64,000 bases of DNA from Bradyrhizobium sp. SK17 (GTDB taxonomy: Bacteria; Pseudomonadota; Alphaproteobacteria; Rhizobiales; Xanthobacteraceae), in NCBI RefSeq assembly GCF_002831585.1, contig NZ_CP025113.1, positions 992,001-1,056,000 of the forward strand, written 5' to 3'. Positions 49,370-57,071 of the stretch are shown one piece after another; position 1 is the first letter of the stretch, and each line of letters begins with the position of its first letter. A program made the translations under genes and the position numbers. Below the pieces are notes generated by a model, which was not told the DNA's origin, ran no database searches, and worked only from the letters and a program-made list of their open reading frames with translations.

Positions 49370-49606
49370 CTAACTATCCCCTATCCGCAGGATGTCTACA
49401 TGATCTACGATTCGAAGAGCGTGGTGGCGCACGTCGGAAGAGGCGTGCAAGGTAGGCGCGGCCTGGACCAGCGCATCAACAACCATCTCCACGGCCGGCC
49501 TTCCTTTGTCATCAAGGCCTTTGAATAGCAAAGGCGCTAGGCTGCGCCAGGGATTCAAATTCAGGTTCATTGCTAGTTCGCGATCGGGCAATTGTATCCC
49601 GACCAT
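49370..49606 (-). CDS. Possible small hypothetical protein
   Basis: A 78-codon frame, MVGIQLPDRELAMNLNLNPW, with acidic and hydrophobic segments such as DKGRPAVEMVVDALVQAAPTL that look plausible for a folded helix-strand protein. It is divergent from the OGG-fold gene. No family is recognised, and it may be a fragment or chance frame. Confidence 0.35.
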   Translation of the reverse strand: MVGIQLPDRELAMNLNLNPWRSLAPLLFKGLDDKGRPAVEMVVDALVQAAPTLHASSDVRHHALRIVDHVDILRIGDS

Positions 49607-49650
49607 CTTTTCGGTGAGGCTTAGTGTTTTACCAACGCAGAGGTTCCCGC

Positions 49651-50439
49651 ATGTTTGTCATTGAGCATTTGAAGAGATTTAGGGCATGCTTTCCGTCCCC
49701 GCCCGCTTTCGCGTCGGGCGCAAAAAAAGAAGGAAAAAATCCTGCAGCTTGGTTCAATAGTGTAGACCAGACGGAGCTCGGGTCGACGATTAACTCACTC
49801 CCGCCCTCTGTAAATCGCACCTCACTACTGGCCATGGCAGCAGATAACAGTGTTGGCACCGCCGAGCTGTGCATAAGCATTTTCGCTTGGGGAGGAATGC
49901 GTGGAAATCACCGCGACCTCCTTTTCTCTCGTCCACTTGCTCCTTGGGTTGCCATCGCCGATCAGGTGCGACGCAATCAGCTGAGCCGCGCTGGAGCATA
50001 CAACTCCTTCGCCAATCTAAGGACAACTGGCAGCGGCAACCCAATCGCAGGGATGGGTCCAGCCTATTTCACAAAGCTACTTTATTTTCTTGCGCCCGGA
50101 ACTCCCGAGTCTCCCAAGGGCTACATCATGGATCAGTGGCTGGGATGCTCAGTCAATCTGCTGACAGGACGGCAAGTCGTGAAGCTCGACCAGAATGTAA
50201 AGTGGCAAATAAAGAATGGCCAAGCAAAGCAAGTCGTCGATTCTATCGTAAGCAACGTAAACTCGGGCTACGATTATGAAGAGTTCTGCCAGATTGTTGA
50301 GGCCCTGAGTGGTAAAATGGGCGCGTCGTGGACACCGGAACTGACTGAACGCGCTCTCATAGCCGACGGAGGAAAGTCCGCCCATCCGTGGCGAGCTTAT
50401 GTAAAAGACCAAAGACTTAAGCAGCTATCTTTTGGATAA
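49651..50439 (+). CDS. 8-oxoguanine DNA glycosylase OGG-fold protein
   Basis: A 262-residue protein similar to the prokaryotic OGG-fold group. The segment NPIAGMGPAYFTKLLYFL (about 131-147) matches the helix-hairpin region with a Lys (142) in the catalytic-Lys position of OGG1 enzymes, and GYIMDQWLGC places an Asp (161) as in the catalytic Asp. The core is much shorter than classical OGG1, and homologues are typical of mobile elements. The ATG at 49651 has AGAGG 8 nt upstream; a GTG 9 codons earlier is possible. It may cut modified bases in DNA, which would suit defence, but that is inference. Confidence 0.68.
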   Translation: MFVIEHLKRFRACFPSPPAFASGAKKEGKNPAAWFNSVDQTELGSTINSLPPSVNRTSLLAMAADNSVGTAELCISIFAWGGMRGNHRDLLFSRPLAPWVAIADQVRRNQLSRAGAYNSFANLRTTGSGNPIAGMGPAYFTKLLYFLAPGTPESPKGYIMDQWLGCSVNLLTGRQVVKLDQNVKWQIKNGQAKQVVDSIVSNVNSGYDYEEFCQIVEALSGKMGASWTPELTERALIADGGKSAHPWRAYVKDQRLKQLSFG

Positions 50440-50749
50440 AGCAGCCGCTGGCCAGTGTTTCAGGAACCAACAATTCCATCACTCGAAGAACTCGTATGCG
50501 AGCACCACCTGCTAAAGTCGCCGCTATTACGTTTCGCTGTGAGCGGAGAAAAGCTGAGTGTCTCTCTTCTGCAAGGAGTCTACACAGTTCACAAACTAAG
50601 AGGCCGCGTGCCACATGACGGGAGAACCATACGAGGCAAACGTGGCCTAGGTCAGCGGATCAACGGACCACGGTTCTGGCAGGGCAAAGCTTCTGCAAAC
50701 CTTCCGAGGCACGGTCCTCCACAACAGCGACGCAACGTCATGGACTATC
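50440..50749. other. Intergenic stretch, no gene recognised
   Basis: 310 bp between the convergent OGG-fold and HEPN genes. A 111-codon frame here has no protein-like character. No clear terminator hairpin was found. Confidence 0.5.
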
Positions 50750-51280
50750 CTATCTCCTACCCTTTGCAGCGTTTCGAATCTCGGATCTGATCTGCTTGAT
50801 ACCCGTCTCAGAATAAGACCCACGAGACAAGCGCTCCATCAGCTGCGCAAACTTTTCAAAGAGCTGGCGCAGGTCTGCAACGCAGATGTAGCAGACCCAA
50901 TTGGCTGGCTGCTTTTCTTCTGGCTTGTTCCAAAGATACAGGCCGGCAATTTTTCCTCGGTCTGACCTAAAATCAATATTGAAGTGAGCAAAACTGTTGC
51001 GCATGTTCCTAGTGAGGCTTCGGAGATTCTGCGTCCTTTCCTCGCCGTGCTCAATTTCAGGAATCGGCCAGCCGCGCCGCCTTAGTTCATCCAAATTCCA
51101 TTCCGGAAGAGAATCAACGAACTCTTGCTGCGGGAACATTAGCAATCCGATAGCCGAATTTACCAGCTGCGTAACTTCAAAGTGCTCGGTAGGGGCACAC
51201 TCGGCCCCCTTCTCGATGATCATTAAGTTCTTCCGGGTGCGGTGCGCAAAGTGCCGCACGGTAACTCCATATTCGGTCAT
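50750..51280 (-). CDS. HEPN-family ribonuclease-like protein
   Basis: A 176-residue all-helical protein of the HEPN family (pEK499 p136-like). The RNase motif Rx4-6H is visible as R94-NSFA-H99 in RNMRNSFAHFNIDF, preceded by polar residues of the helix. HEPN proteins of this kind are typical toxins or abortive-infection RNases. No MNT-type nucleotidyltransferase antitoxin is adjacent, so the control is unknown. A GGGAGAG site precedes the ATG. It is divergent from the PP-loop gene with 174 bp between them. Confidence 0.78.
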   Translation of the reverse strand: MTEYGVTVRHFAHRTRKNLMIIEKGAECAPTEHFEVTQLVNSAIGLLMFPQQEFVDSLPEWNLDELRRRGWPIPEIEHGEERTQNLRSLTRNMRNSFAHFNIDFRSDRGKIAGLYLWNKPEEKQPANWVCYICVADLRQLFEKFAQLMERLSRGSYSETGIKQIRSEIRNAAKGRR

Positions 51281-51454
51281 ATCGCTCTCCCACTCTTGAT
51301 TAGCAGGCGGATAAAGCGATTCTCGCTTCGCTGAATAGATAGTCCTATCTGGCTGCGCCTAGCCACATAGTCGCAGGCCCAGTTTGAGTTCGGGTTATTG
51401 CTAGCAAATGCCTTCTCGTCTAGGTTGCATGAGAGGGCTTGCGGGTATTTGTCA

Positions 51455-52378
51455 ATGATGCACATCGTGATGTTTAGCGCAGGAGCAGGCTCCTGGGCCG
51501 CAGCGAAGCGAGTCGCTGACCATGCGGGTCCGGATAATCTAAGGCTCTTGTTTACCGATACTCTAATGGAAGACCCCGATGCCTATCGTTTTCTGCTCGA
51601 AGGGGCAGCTGACGTTTTCGATATCCGGCTATCCGACAAAATGAAGATTCCTTCATGGTCGGAGTTTCCCGACTTCCGCGATCGCTCCAACTGGAAAGGC
51701 TATCTGCTCGAATTGCGTCGGGAAGCCACTAGACACATTCCCGGTCTCGTATGGTTGATGGATGGGCGCGATCCCTGGGAAATCTTCTTTGATGAGCGCT
51801 TTCTCGGCAATAGCCGACGCGATCCTTGCAGTAAGATCCTAAAGCGGCGTGCAGCCGACCGATGGCTCGTCCAAAATTGTGATCCCAGGGATACGACTTG
51901 CTACGTGGGAATTGATTTCACGGAAGCGCACCGGTTCGATGATGGTCGTGGTGGCGGGCTTGGCCCGCGACGCGCCTCAGAGGGATGGAGATATGAGGCA
52001 CCACTATGCTCGGAGCCATACCTGGCAAAGTGGAATATTATGGAAATGATACGCGCGGCGAATCTCACTGCGCCTCGACTATACTCACTCGGCTTCAGTC
52101 ACAACAATTGCCACGGCTTCTGCGTCAAGGCGGGGCACGCGCACTATCGTCTTCTTCATCAGAAGTTGCCTGAAGTGTATGCGTATCACGAACGAAAAGA
52201 GCAGAAAATCAGAGCATTTCTTGGAAAGGATGTTTCGATTCTCGCGGATCGACGAAATGACGGCAGAAAGAAGCCCCTTACTTTGCTCGCATTTCGAAAG
52301 CGAATAGAGGACTCCCCTGACGAGTCCATTGACGAGAATGACTATGGCGGCTGCGGCTGCTTTGTCGACCAGTCCTGA
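51455..52378 (+). CDS. PP-loop ATPase, PAPS-reductase-like, with Cys-rich C-terminus
   Basis: A 307-residue adenine-nucleotide alpha-hydrolase fold. The PP-loop reads FSAGAGSWAAAKRV, a variant of SGGxxS, followed by RLLFTDTLMED. Later blocks carry Cys: DPCSKILKRR, DTTCYVGIDFTEAHRF, APLCSEPYLAKW, FSHNNCHGFCVKAGHAHY and GGCGCFVDQS at the end, probably a metal or Fe-S site. Relatives are common in phages and mobile elements and resemble DndC/PAPS reductases. The start MMHIVMF is uncertain; an in-frame start 19 codons earlier exists. It forms an operon with the membrane protein gene 14 bp downstream. Confidence 0.75.
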   Translation: MMHIVMFSAGAGSWAAAKRVADHAGPDNLRLLFTDTLMEDPDAYRFLLEGAADVFDIRLSDKMKIPSWSEFPDFRDRSNWKGYLLELRREATRHIPGLVWLMDGRDPWEIFFDERFLGNSRRDPCSKILKRRAADRWLVQNCDPRDTTCYVGIDFTEAHRFDDGRGGGLGPRRASEGWRYEAPLCSEPYLAKWNIMEMIRAANLTAPRLYSLGFSHNNCHGFCVKAGHAHYRLLHQKLPEVYAYHERKEQKIRAFLGKDVSILADRRNDGRKKPLTLLAFRKRIEDSPDESIDENDYGGCGCFVDQS

Positions 52379-52392
52379 GCATGGAGTAGGAA

Positions 52393-53190
52393 ATGGTTCT
52401 CGCCGACGCGCTCTTAGAAGCAGCCAGAGGCGTCACTTCGAACGACAATGCCTGGACTCCGAAGGACGTCACTCTATTGATATCTTCACTGTCTGGCGCC
52501 TTCGTTGGCGTCATTGCGCTAATCGTTAGCGCGATTAATACCTCAAAGACCTTGCGAGCATCTCAACTCAACAATGAAGCGACCATTTGGCAGAAAGCCA
52601 ATGAGGTTGAGACCAAGGAGATTCAAGACAAGCTGGATCGCTTCCACGGCCCTTATGCGCAAATGTCCGGAACAAACGCGCTTCTAGCGAGAGATTTACG
52701 CGGCCGACAACAAGATTCCGCTACGTTTCTATTGATCGAGAAGCTGTTTGACCAAAACTGGCTCTCGTCACTACCTTCAGACCAACGGGCGCTCCTCGAT
52801 GAGTTAATCGCAAATGCGTCAGCACTGCGAAAGTTTATTATAGAGAATGCGAAAATGGTCGATTCTGAATTGCAACCTTACCTTTCGAGGGTTTGCGCTC
52901 ACTATCGCGTCTTGGAACTGGCTCACGCCGGTAAGCTAGGAACGGACCCCAAGCCATACGTTTCGAGATATGTATTCCCTATTCAGATCGAGAAGGTGCT
53001 TGCTTTGGAGGTAGATCGCCTTGAGGCAAGAAAGCAATTGTTGCGGTTACGCCCAGGCAGTCAACCACCGGCGATCGAAAAGCTCACCATACCAGGCGAT
53101 CTTAAGCTACCCGATTGGCAATATCCAAGTCGCGAGCACAGGGACGCACTAAACATGCCAATCGTCGACAAGTCAAAAGGAGAGAGATAA
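52393..53190 (+). CDS. Single-pass membrane protein with coiled-coil and helical domain, unknown
   Basis: A 265-residue protein not recognised as a named family. One membrane helix (about 26-48, VTLLISSLSGAFVGVIALIVSAI) is followed by a charged coiled-coil (QLNNEATIWQKANEVETKEIQDKLDRF), then FHGPYAQMSGTNALLARDL and a long helical C-terminal domain. GGAGTAGGA precedes the ATG, which lies 14 bp after the PP-loop stop, so the two are surely co-transcribed. The layout (membrane anchor plus cytosolic domain) fits an effector or scaffold partner of the PP-loop enzyme; that is inference. Confidence 0.72.
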   Translation: MVLADALLEAARGVTSNDNAWTPKDVTLLISSLSGAFVGVIALIVSAINTSKTLRASQLNNEATIWQKANEVETKEIQDKLDRFHGPYAQMSGTNALLARDLRGRQQDSATFLLIEKLFDQNWLSSLPSDQRALLDELIANASALRKFIIENAKMVDSELQPYLSRVCAHYRVLELAHAGKLGTDPKPYVSRYVFPIQIEKVLALEVDRLEARKQLLRLRPGSQPPAIEKLTIPGDLKLPDWQYPSREHRDALNMPIVDKSKGER

Positions 53191-53285
53191 GAGCCGCCTT
53201 CCATATGATCTCCTCACTGGCGATACCCGAGTGGCCTCAGGCGAGGAGCAATCGTATGCACTTGGCCATGCGTGGCGTCAGTCGC

Positions 53286-53313
53286 GGTAGAGCGTTGCCT
53301 CACCACGGCAACG
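53286..53313. other. tRNA-anticodon-arm-like hairpin upstream of the integrase
   Basis: GGTAGAGCGTTGCC then TCACCAC then GGCAACG gives a D-arm 3' edge and a perfect 7-bp stem with a 7-nt loop. It shares TAGAGCGTTGCC (53288-53299) with the truncated tRNA at 49073-49084. It is not a full tRNA: the loop lacks U33, and no T arm or acceptor stem is found. The rest of 53191-53512 holds no gene. Confidence 0.5.
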
Positions 53314-53512
53314 TCGGCCGCCCATGAAGCGCTCTAGCGCTGCTCGGTCCCTTTTGATCCGAAAGGGCTTTCCGACTTCGCATGAAGACTGTGGCTCAGA
53401 ATAGGCACACAAGCGGCACAACCAGATTTCGCTGCACCGTTCCGGGATAGTCCTTGGCACCGAGTCGCCGGCGTCCTTGTATCGAGAAAACAAGGTGATC
53501 CGAGCGGTTTGT

Positions 53513-54502
53513 ATGGCGACGATTCGAAAACTCAGGGGGCGATGGCAGGCGCAGGTGCGTCGCCGAGGCGTCCCTCCCCGTGCCAAGTCATTCAACAGCA
53601 AGACTGAGGCAGAGCGCTGGGCACGCGACCTCGAAGCGGAAGCCGACCGGTCAGGCTGGGTCGCTGATACACGCGCTGCCGAGAAGACGACGCTGAAAGA
53701 GCTCCTGATGCGTTACCGCGACGAGGTGACACCTGGCAAGCGTGGGGTCGCGTCCGAGAGAGCGCGGATCAATACAATTGTGCGCTGCCCCATAGGGCAT
53801 CGAACATTAGCCAAGCTAACCAGCTCGGACGTCGCAACTTATCGCGACGAGCGTCTCAAATTAGTCGCTCCGGCAACCATCGTCAGAGAATTGAATACGA
53901 TCAGCCATGCGATAGAGATCGCGACCCGCGAGTGGGGACTTTGGTTACCCCGCAATCCCGTGAAGCTCGTCCGACGTCCGCCAGTCCCTCGAGGACGCAC
54001 GCGTCGCCTTAAGGAGGGCGAGGAAGATGCGCTCTTGGCTGCTTGCGATCGCGGGCGCACCCCGCTGCTTAAGCCGCTCATCGTTCTCGCTATCGAGACT
54101 GGCATGCGACGAGGTGAGTTGCTCGACTTGCTTTGGGAAAACGTGGACCTCAAGCGCGCTGTCGCGCATTTGCCTCTAACTAAAAATGGTGACAGCCGAG
54201 ACGTCCCGCTATCGCGTCGCGCTGTCGAAACCTTGCACCGCCTTCGCGCTAGAGGTCCTGAGGTTGAGCGGGTGTTTCCTATGACCGGAAATGCCGTGCG
54301 ACTCGCCTTTGAGCATCTCCGCGTCCGAGCGGGCATGTCCGACTTCCATTTCCACGATTTGCGCCATGAGGCGATCTCCCGGCTCTTTGAGAAGGGTCTC
54401 AACATCGCAGAGGTCAGCGCCATCTCGGGACATCGCGAGCTCAAAATGCTTCAGCGCTACACGCATCTGCGCGCGGTCGATCTCGTAGCTCGACTGGGTT
54501 AG
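53513..54502 (+). CDS. Tyrosine-type site-specific integrase
   Basis: A 329-residue phage-type integrase. The N-terminal arm-binding and SAM-like parts are present, and the catalytic residues can be placed: Arg200 (TGMRRGEL), Lys224 (LTKNGD), His281 and Arg284 (HDLRHEA), His307 (GHREL) and nucleophile Tyr316 (QRYTHL). All are intact. The ATG at 53513 (MATIRKLRGRWQAQVRRRG) is the natural family start; a TTG at 53477 is in frame. It likely drove insertion at the tRNA, though it lies 4.4 kb inside the left junction. Confidence 0.93.
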   Translation: MATIRKLRGRWQAQVRRRGVPPRAKSFNSKTEAERWARDLEAEADRSGWVADTRAAEKTTLKELLMRYRDEVTPGKRGVASERARINTIVRCPIGHRTLAKLTSSDVATYRDERLKLVAPATIVRELNTISHAIEIATREWGLWLPRNPVKLVRRPPVPRGRTRRLKEGEEDALLAACDRGRTPLLKPLIVLAIETGMRRGELLDLLWENVDLKRAVAHLPLTKNGDSRDVPLSRRAVETLHRLRARGPEVERVFPMTGNAVRLAFEHLRVRAGMSDFHFHDLRHEAISRLFEKGLNIAEVSAISGHRELKMLQRYTHLRAVDLVARLG

Positions 54503-54542
54503 CTGCTGACGAACCATCTACTAACCGAAGCAAAACGGAGAA

Positions 54543-54935
54543 ATGGAAATGCTAAAGACTACGATGTTGCTCGCATTCTTAGGAGCCGTGTCTACAGGAG
54601 ACTGCCACGCAGAAACCCGCCCACTAACTGACGCCGAGAAGAAGATAATAGCCAGCACGTATGGCTCTGATCTCAAGGATCCGCAGTCGGCGCAGTATCA
54701 GTGGCCTAATCTCGTGGTCGACCCGTCGGTTAAGGGTGACGAAATGGGCTACTGCTTTAGAATCAACGCCAAGAACAGCTATGGCGGCTATACCGGCTTC
54801 AGGACGGTTACCGGCACTGTTAAGCGTAGTGGCGGCAAGATCGTTAGCTACAGATATGCGGCGGGCAGCCGTGACGACGCGATTATGAACGAGACGGTTG
54901 AGAACGTCTGCCAAATTATGGGCTATAGGTTTTAG
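54543..54935 (+). CDS. Small secreted protein of unknown function
   Basis: A 130-residue protein with a signal peptide (LKTTMLLAFLGAVSTGDCHA, cleaved before ETRPL). The mature part includes LKDPQSAQYQWPNLVVD, and the Cys residues in GYCFRINAKN and ENVCQIMGYRF may pair. I do not recognise a named family. The GGAG site suits the second ATG (54549) slightly better. Confidence 0.65.
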   Translation: MEMLKTTMLLAFLGAVSTGDCHAETRPLTDAEKKIIASTYGSDLKDPQSAQYQWPNLVVDPSVKGDEMGYCFRINAKNSYGGYTGFRTVTGTVKRSGGKIVSYRYAAGSRDDAIMNETVENVCQIMGYRF

Positions 54936-56288
54936 TAGTCGGGTCCTCTGTCGTGTGAGGTCTTCTCCTAGGATTTCGGCGATCGAAGTCCTAGAACCGT
55001 TTTTAGGACCCCAATCCCATGCCTTTTGGGTCCGCAGACGGAGATTTCACTTAGCCTGGCCCTTTCGCGACCATTCTGCAGGTCGTAAGCGATCCCCGAG
55101 CTCGAATGCCTCCCGACTCGTTAGTTGTCCGGGCATGACTCTGGCGGAGCACCACGCACGGACTCACCAGCGCGCTCCTAATCGAATCCTGTCGCTATGG
55201 TCGGACCGGTGCGATCACAGTGGAGCAGCAGTGATGATCCGCTATCCTGCCGAGGCAGCGAGTAGCAGTTGCAAGCTAGGCATCTACGGGCAGCGGCTTG
55301 TGAACGGTCTAGCAGTCTGCTGAAAAACTCGGAGCAAATTCGATCTTGCGCAATAATAGAATCAGGGTCGCCTGTATTTTGAATCTATCGTGCGTGCTGC
55401 GATCGATTTTTGAATCGATGCTGCTCGCGAACCCTTCGAAAAGCCTTTTCCAGGAAACTGCTAGATCGCTCAAAACGAGCTCGGTCTGACGAGGACATGA
55501 TCACCCGTCGTGCTTCAGCCCGGCTTTTTCCGAATGGAAAGCAGCTGCTTGCTCTTGCTTGCTAAAATGGAAAGTAAATAGCAAGCGCCGCTTGCTCTTT
55601 TGGCAAGTTTTGACCTATTTGCCGACCCAAATGACAAGCAACATGGCCAGACGCCCTGTTTAATTTCTATGCTTTGATAGGAATTAAACGCCTTTTTGCC
55701 AGGGAAAGGCGACTTACGCTAAGAAATCCACTCAAAAAAAGTTCGATGGAAAACGCAAGGTTCGACGCCTCCAAGAATACCGAACAATAGCTGCCACGAA
55801 AGTCGCGCATGTCGTTCGCGCGTTTTCGAGAAAGCACTGTGTTATAAGGACGAATGTATATTTTCTGTTGGACGATGGCTGCTCATTTCTCGCTCCAAAC
55901 CGCTCGGCATCGAGCTCCCAGCGAGGCCAAGCTGGTCAGCGAGAAGCCTCGGGCCTCGCTGACCAGAAATAGCCAAGCGCCCGTCCCGGACGATTGTTGC
56001 CACCGCTTTGACGCTCTGTTTGCGCGCTGAACCTTTCCCCGATCCTGCCGCTTAGGATCCCTGGGGAAGCGCAGAGCGACTGGGATGGCCCGCCAGCGTG
56101 GAAACTCGACCGCGGAGTTCGAGGGAGCGTGATTTTAGTTGGCGGCCGTCCAATCGCTCACGCGTTCGCTTGTCGCCACACTATCAACGGCAAATCGTCA
56201 ATGGGCGACGGCAATAAAGGCCTGCGGCGTTCTAACGGCAAAAAGCCGACTCCGTCCGATATCTTCATCACCTTGGCTAGCTGCGCGC
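54936..56288. other. 1.35-kb low-GC stretch without a confident gene
   Basis: Frames here look non-coding. Structures seen are an IS-end-like CTGCTGAAAAACTC (about 55318-55331), duplicated AATGGAAAG and GCTTGCTCTT motifs (55533-55601), and a pair of competing inverted repeats at 55921-55966. A protein-like stretch reading KKSTQKKFDGKRKVRRLQEY near 55724-55790 has no start codon and could be a gene remnant. Confidence 0.5.
55921..55966 (+). other. Inverted repeats able to form two alternative hairpins
   Basis: CTGGTCAGCGAG (55932-55943) pairs perfectly with CTCGCTGACCAG (55955-55966). GCGAGGCC (55921-55928) pairs perfectly with GGCCTCGC (55952-55959), which overlaps the 3' arm of the first hairpin. 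Only one can form at a time. Confidence 0.55.
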
Positions 56289-56382
56289 TATAATAAGACT
56301 AGAAGCGCGAAACCCCTCCGCCGACCAAAGCGAAGGGGTTTCAAACAAGGAAGTCCAAGCCGCCCTGCGAAGTGTCTTGGAC
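56289..56382 (+). promoter_or_regulatory. Promoter and structured leader or small RNA
   Basis: TATAAT at 56289-56294 stands alone as a perfect -10. About 15 nt later GAAACCCCT (56309-56317) pairs with AGGGGTTTC (56334-56342), then GTCCAAG (56353-56359) pairs with CTTGGAC (56376-56382). Both lie just before the GTG start at 56411. They could be a 5' leader or a small RNA. Confidence 0.5.
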
Positions 56383-56410
56383 CAACGTTTGAACCCTAGA
56401 GACCAATCAC

Positions 56411-56938
56411 GTGCTCAAACCATACTCCGATTATAGCGCGGTGACGCCGAACGCGCATGAAAAAACAATCGCGAACAAGGATCTTTCAGCGCTCGCCCAG
56501 GATCAACTTGAAGCGATCCGGCAACAAGTGCTCGACACGACACCACCTACACCGACTAGTCCTAACTGGGCCGAGATGATCCGCGAGCACAAGGCGGAGA
56601 AGAAGCGGCGACGCACCCGCAACCGCGTTCGCGAACACAGAGCCAAGCCGCGTAGGCCGACTTTTCGAAAACTCCACAGGGCCCTCAAGATGGCGACAGC
56701 TAGTGCCGCCGGCAATCGCTTCATGGAGAAGCTCGTCGGCCGCGAGGGAGACATCGCCCTTTTCCATTCCGTATCGATGACCCTGATCGACCGCATTGGG
56801 GCAATGTCCGACGCCAAGCTAGCGGACGCGCTCGTATGCGCCGGCGGGTTCGAATCGATTACCCGAAACCAAGTCTGGAAGCTACGGCAGATCGTGGCAA
56901 AGCTAGAGGCCGATAAGGGGCCGTGGCACAGGCTGTAG
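56411..56938 (+). CDS. Hypothetical basic helical protein
   Basis: A 175-residue protein with GTG start, MLKPYSDYSAVTPNAHEKTI. The middle is strongly basic (KAEKKRRRTRNRVREHRAKPRRP), which suggests nucleic-acid binding. The C-terminus is helical (LADALVCAGGFESITRNQVWKLRQIVAKLE). No family is recognised. It may be a regulator or structural protein of the element. Confidence 0.6.
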   Translation: MLKPYSDYSAVTPNAHEKTIANKDLSALAQDQLEAIRQQVLDTTPPTPTSPNWAEMIREHKAEKKRRRTRNRVREHRAKPRRPTFRKLHRALKMATASAAGNRFMEKLVGREGDIALFHSVSMTLIDRIGAMSDAKLADALVCAGGFESITRNQVWKLRQIVAKLEADKGPWHRL

Positions 56939-57000
56939 ACGCTGAAAGTCGCTGTAACGCAGCTACATTAACACCAATATTTTCAATAGCCTGTGAGAAG

Positions 57001-57071
57001 CAGTCCGTAACAAGATCTCGGTCAGTCCGCAACAAAATCAATCCTGTTTTGCTGAATTCTGTTGCGGACTG
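57001..57071. repeat. Three copies of a 17-bp iteron-like motif
   Basis: CAGTCCGTAACAAGATC (57001-57017) and CAGTCCGCAACAAAATC (57023-57039) are direct copies with 22-bp spacing. GATTTTG-type inversion is seen in TCTGTTGCGGACTG (57058-57071), the reverse complement of CAGTCCGCAACAGA. They lie 62 bp after the hypothetical gene. Confidence 0.75.

Noticed and set aside
50455..50790. A 111-codon frame between the OGG-fold and HEPN genes
   Set aside because: Irregular composition; it overlaps the 3' end of the HEPN gene on the other strand.
53286..53313. A complete tRNA gene upstream of the integrase
   Set aside because: Only a D-arm edge and anticodon-like hairpin are present; U33, T arm and acceptor pairing are missing.
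54898..55323. A 141-codon frame after the small secreted protein
   Set aside because: No ribosome site, biased composition, and partial overlap with the preceding gene.
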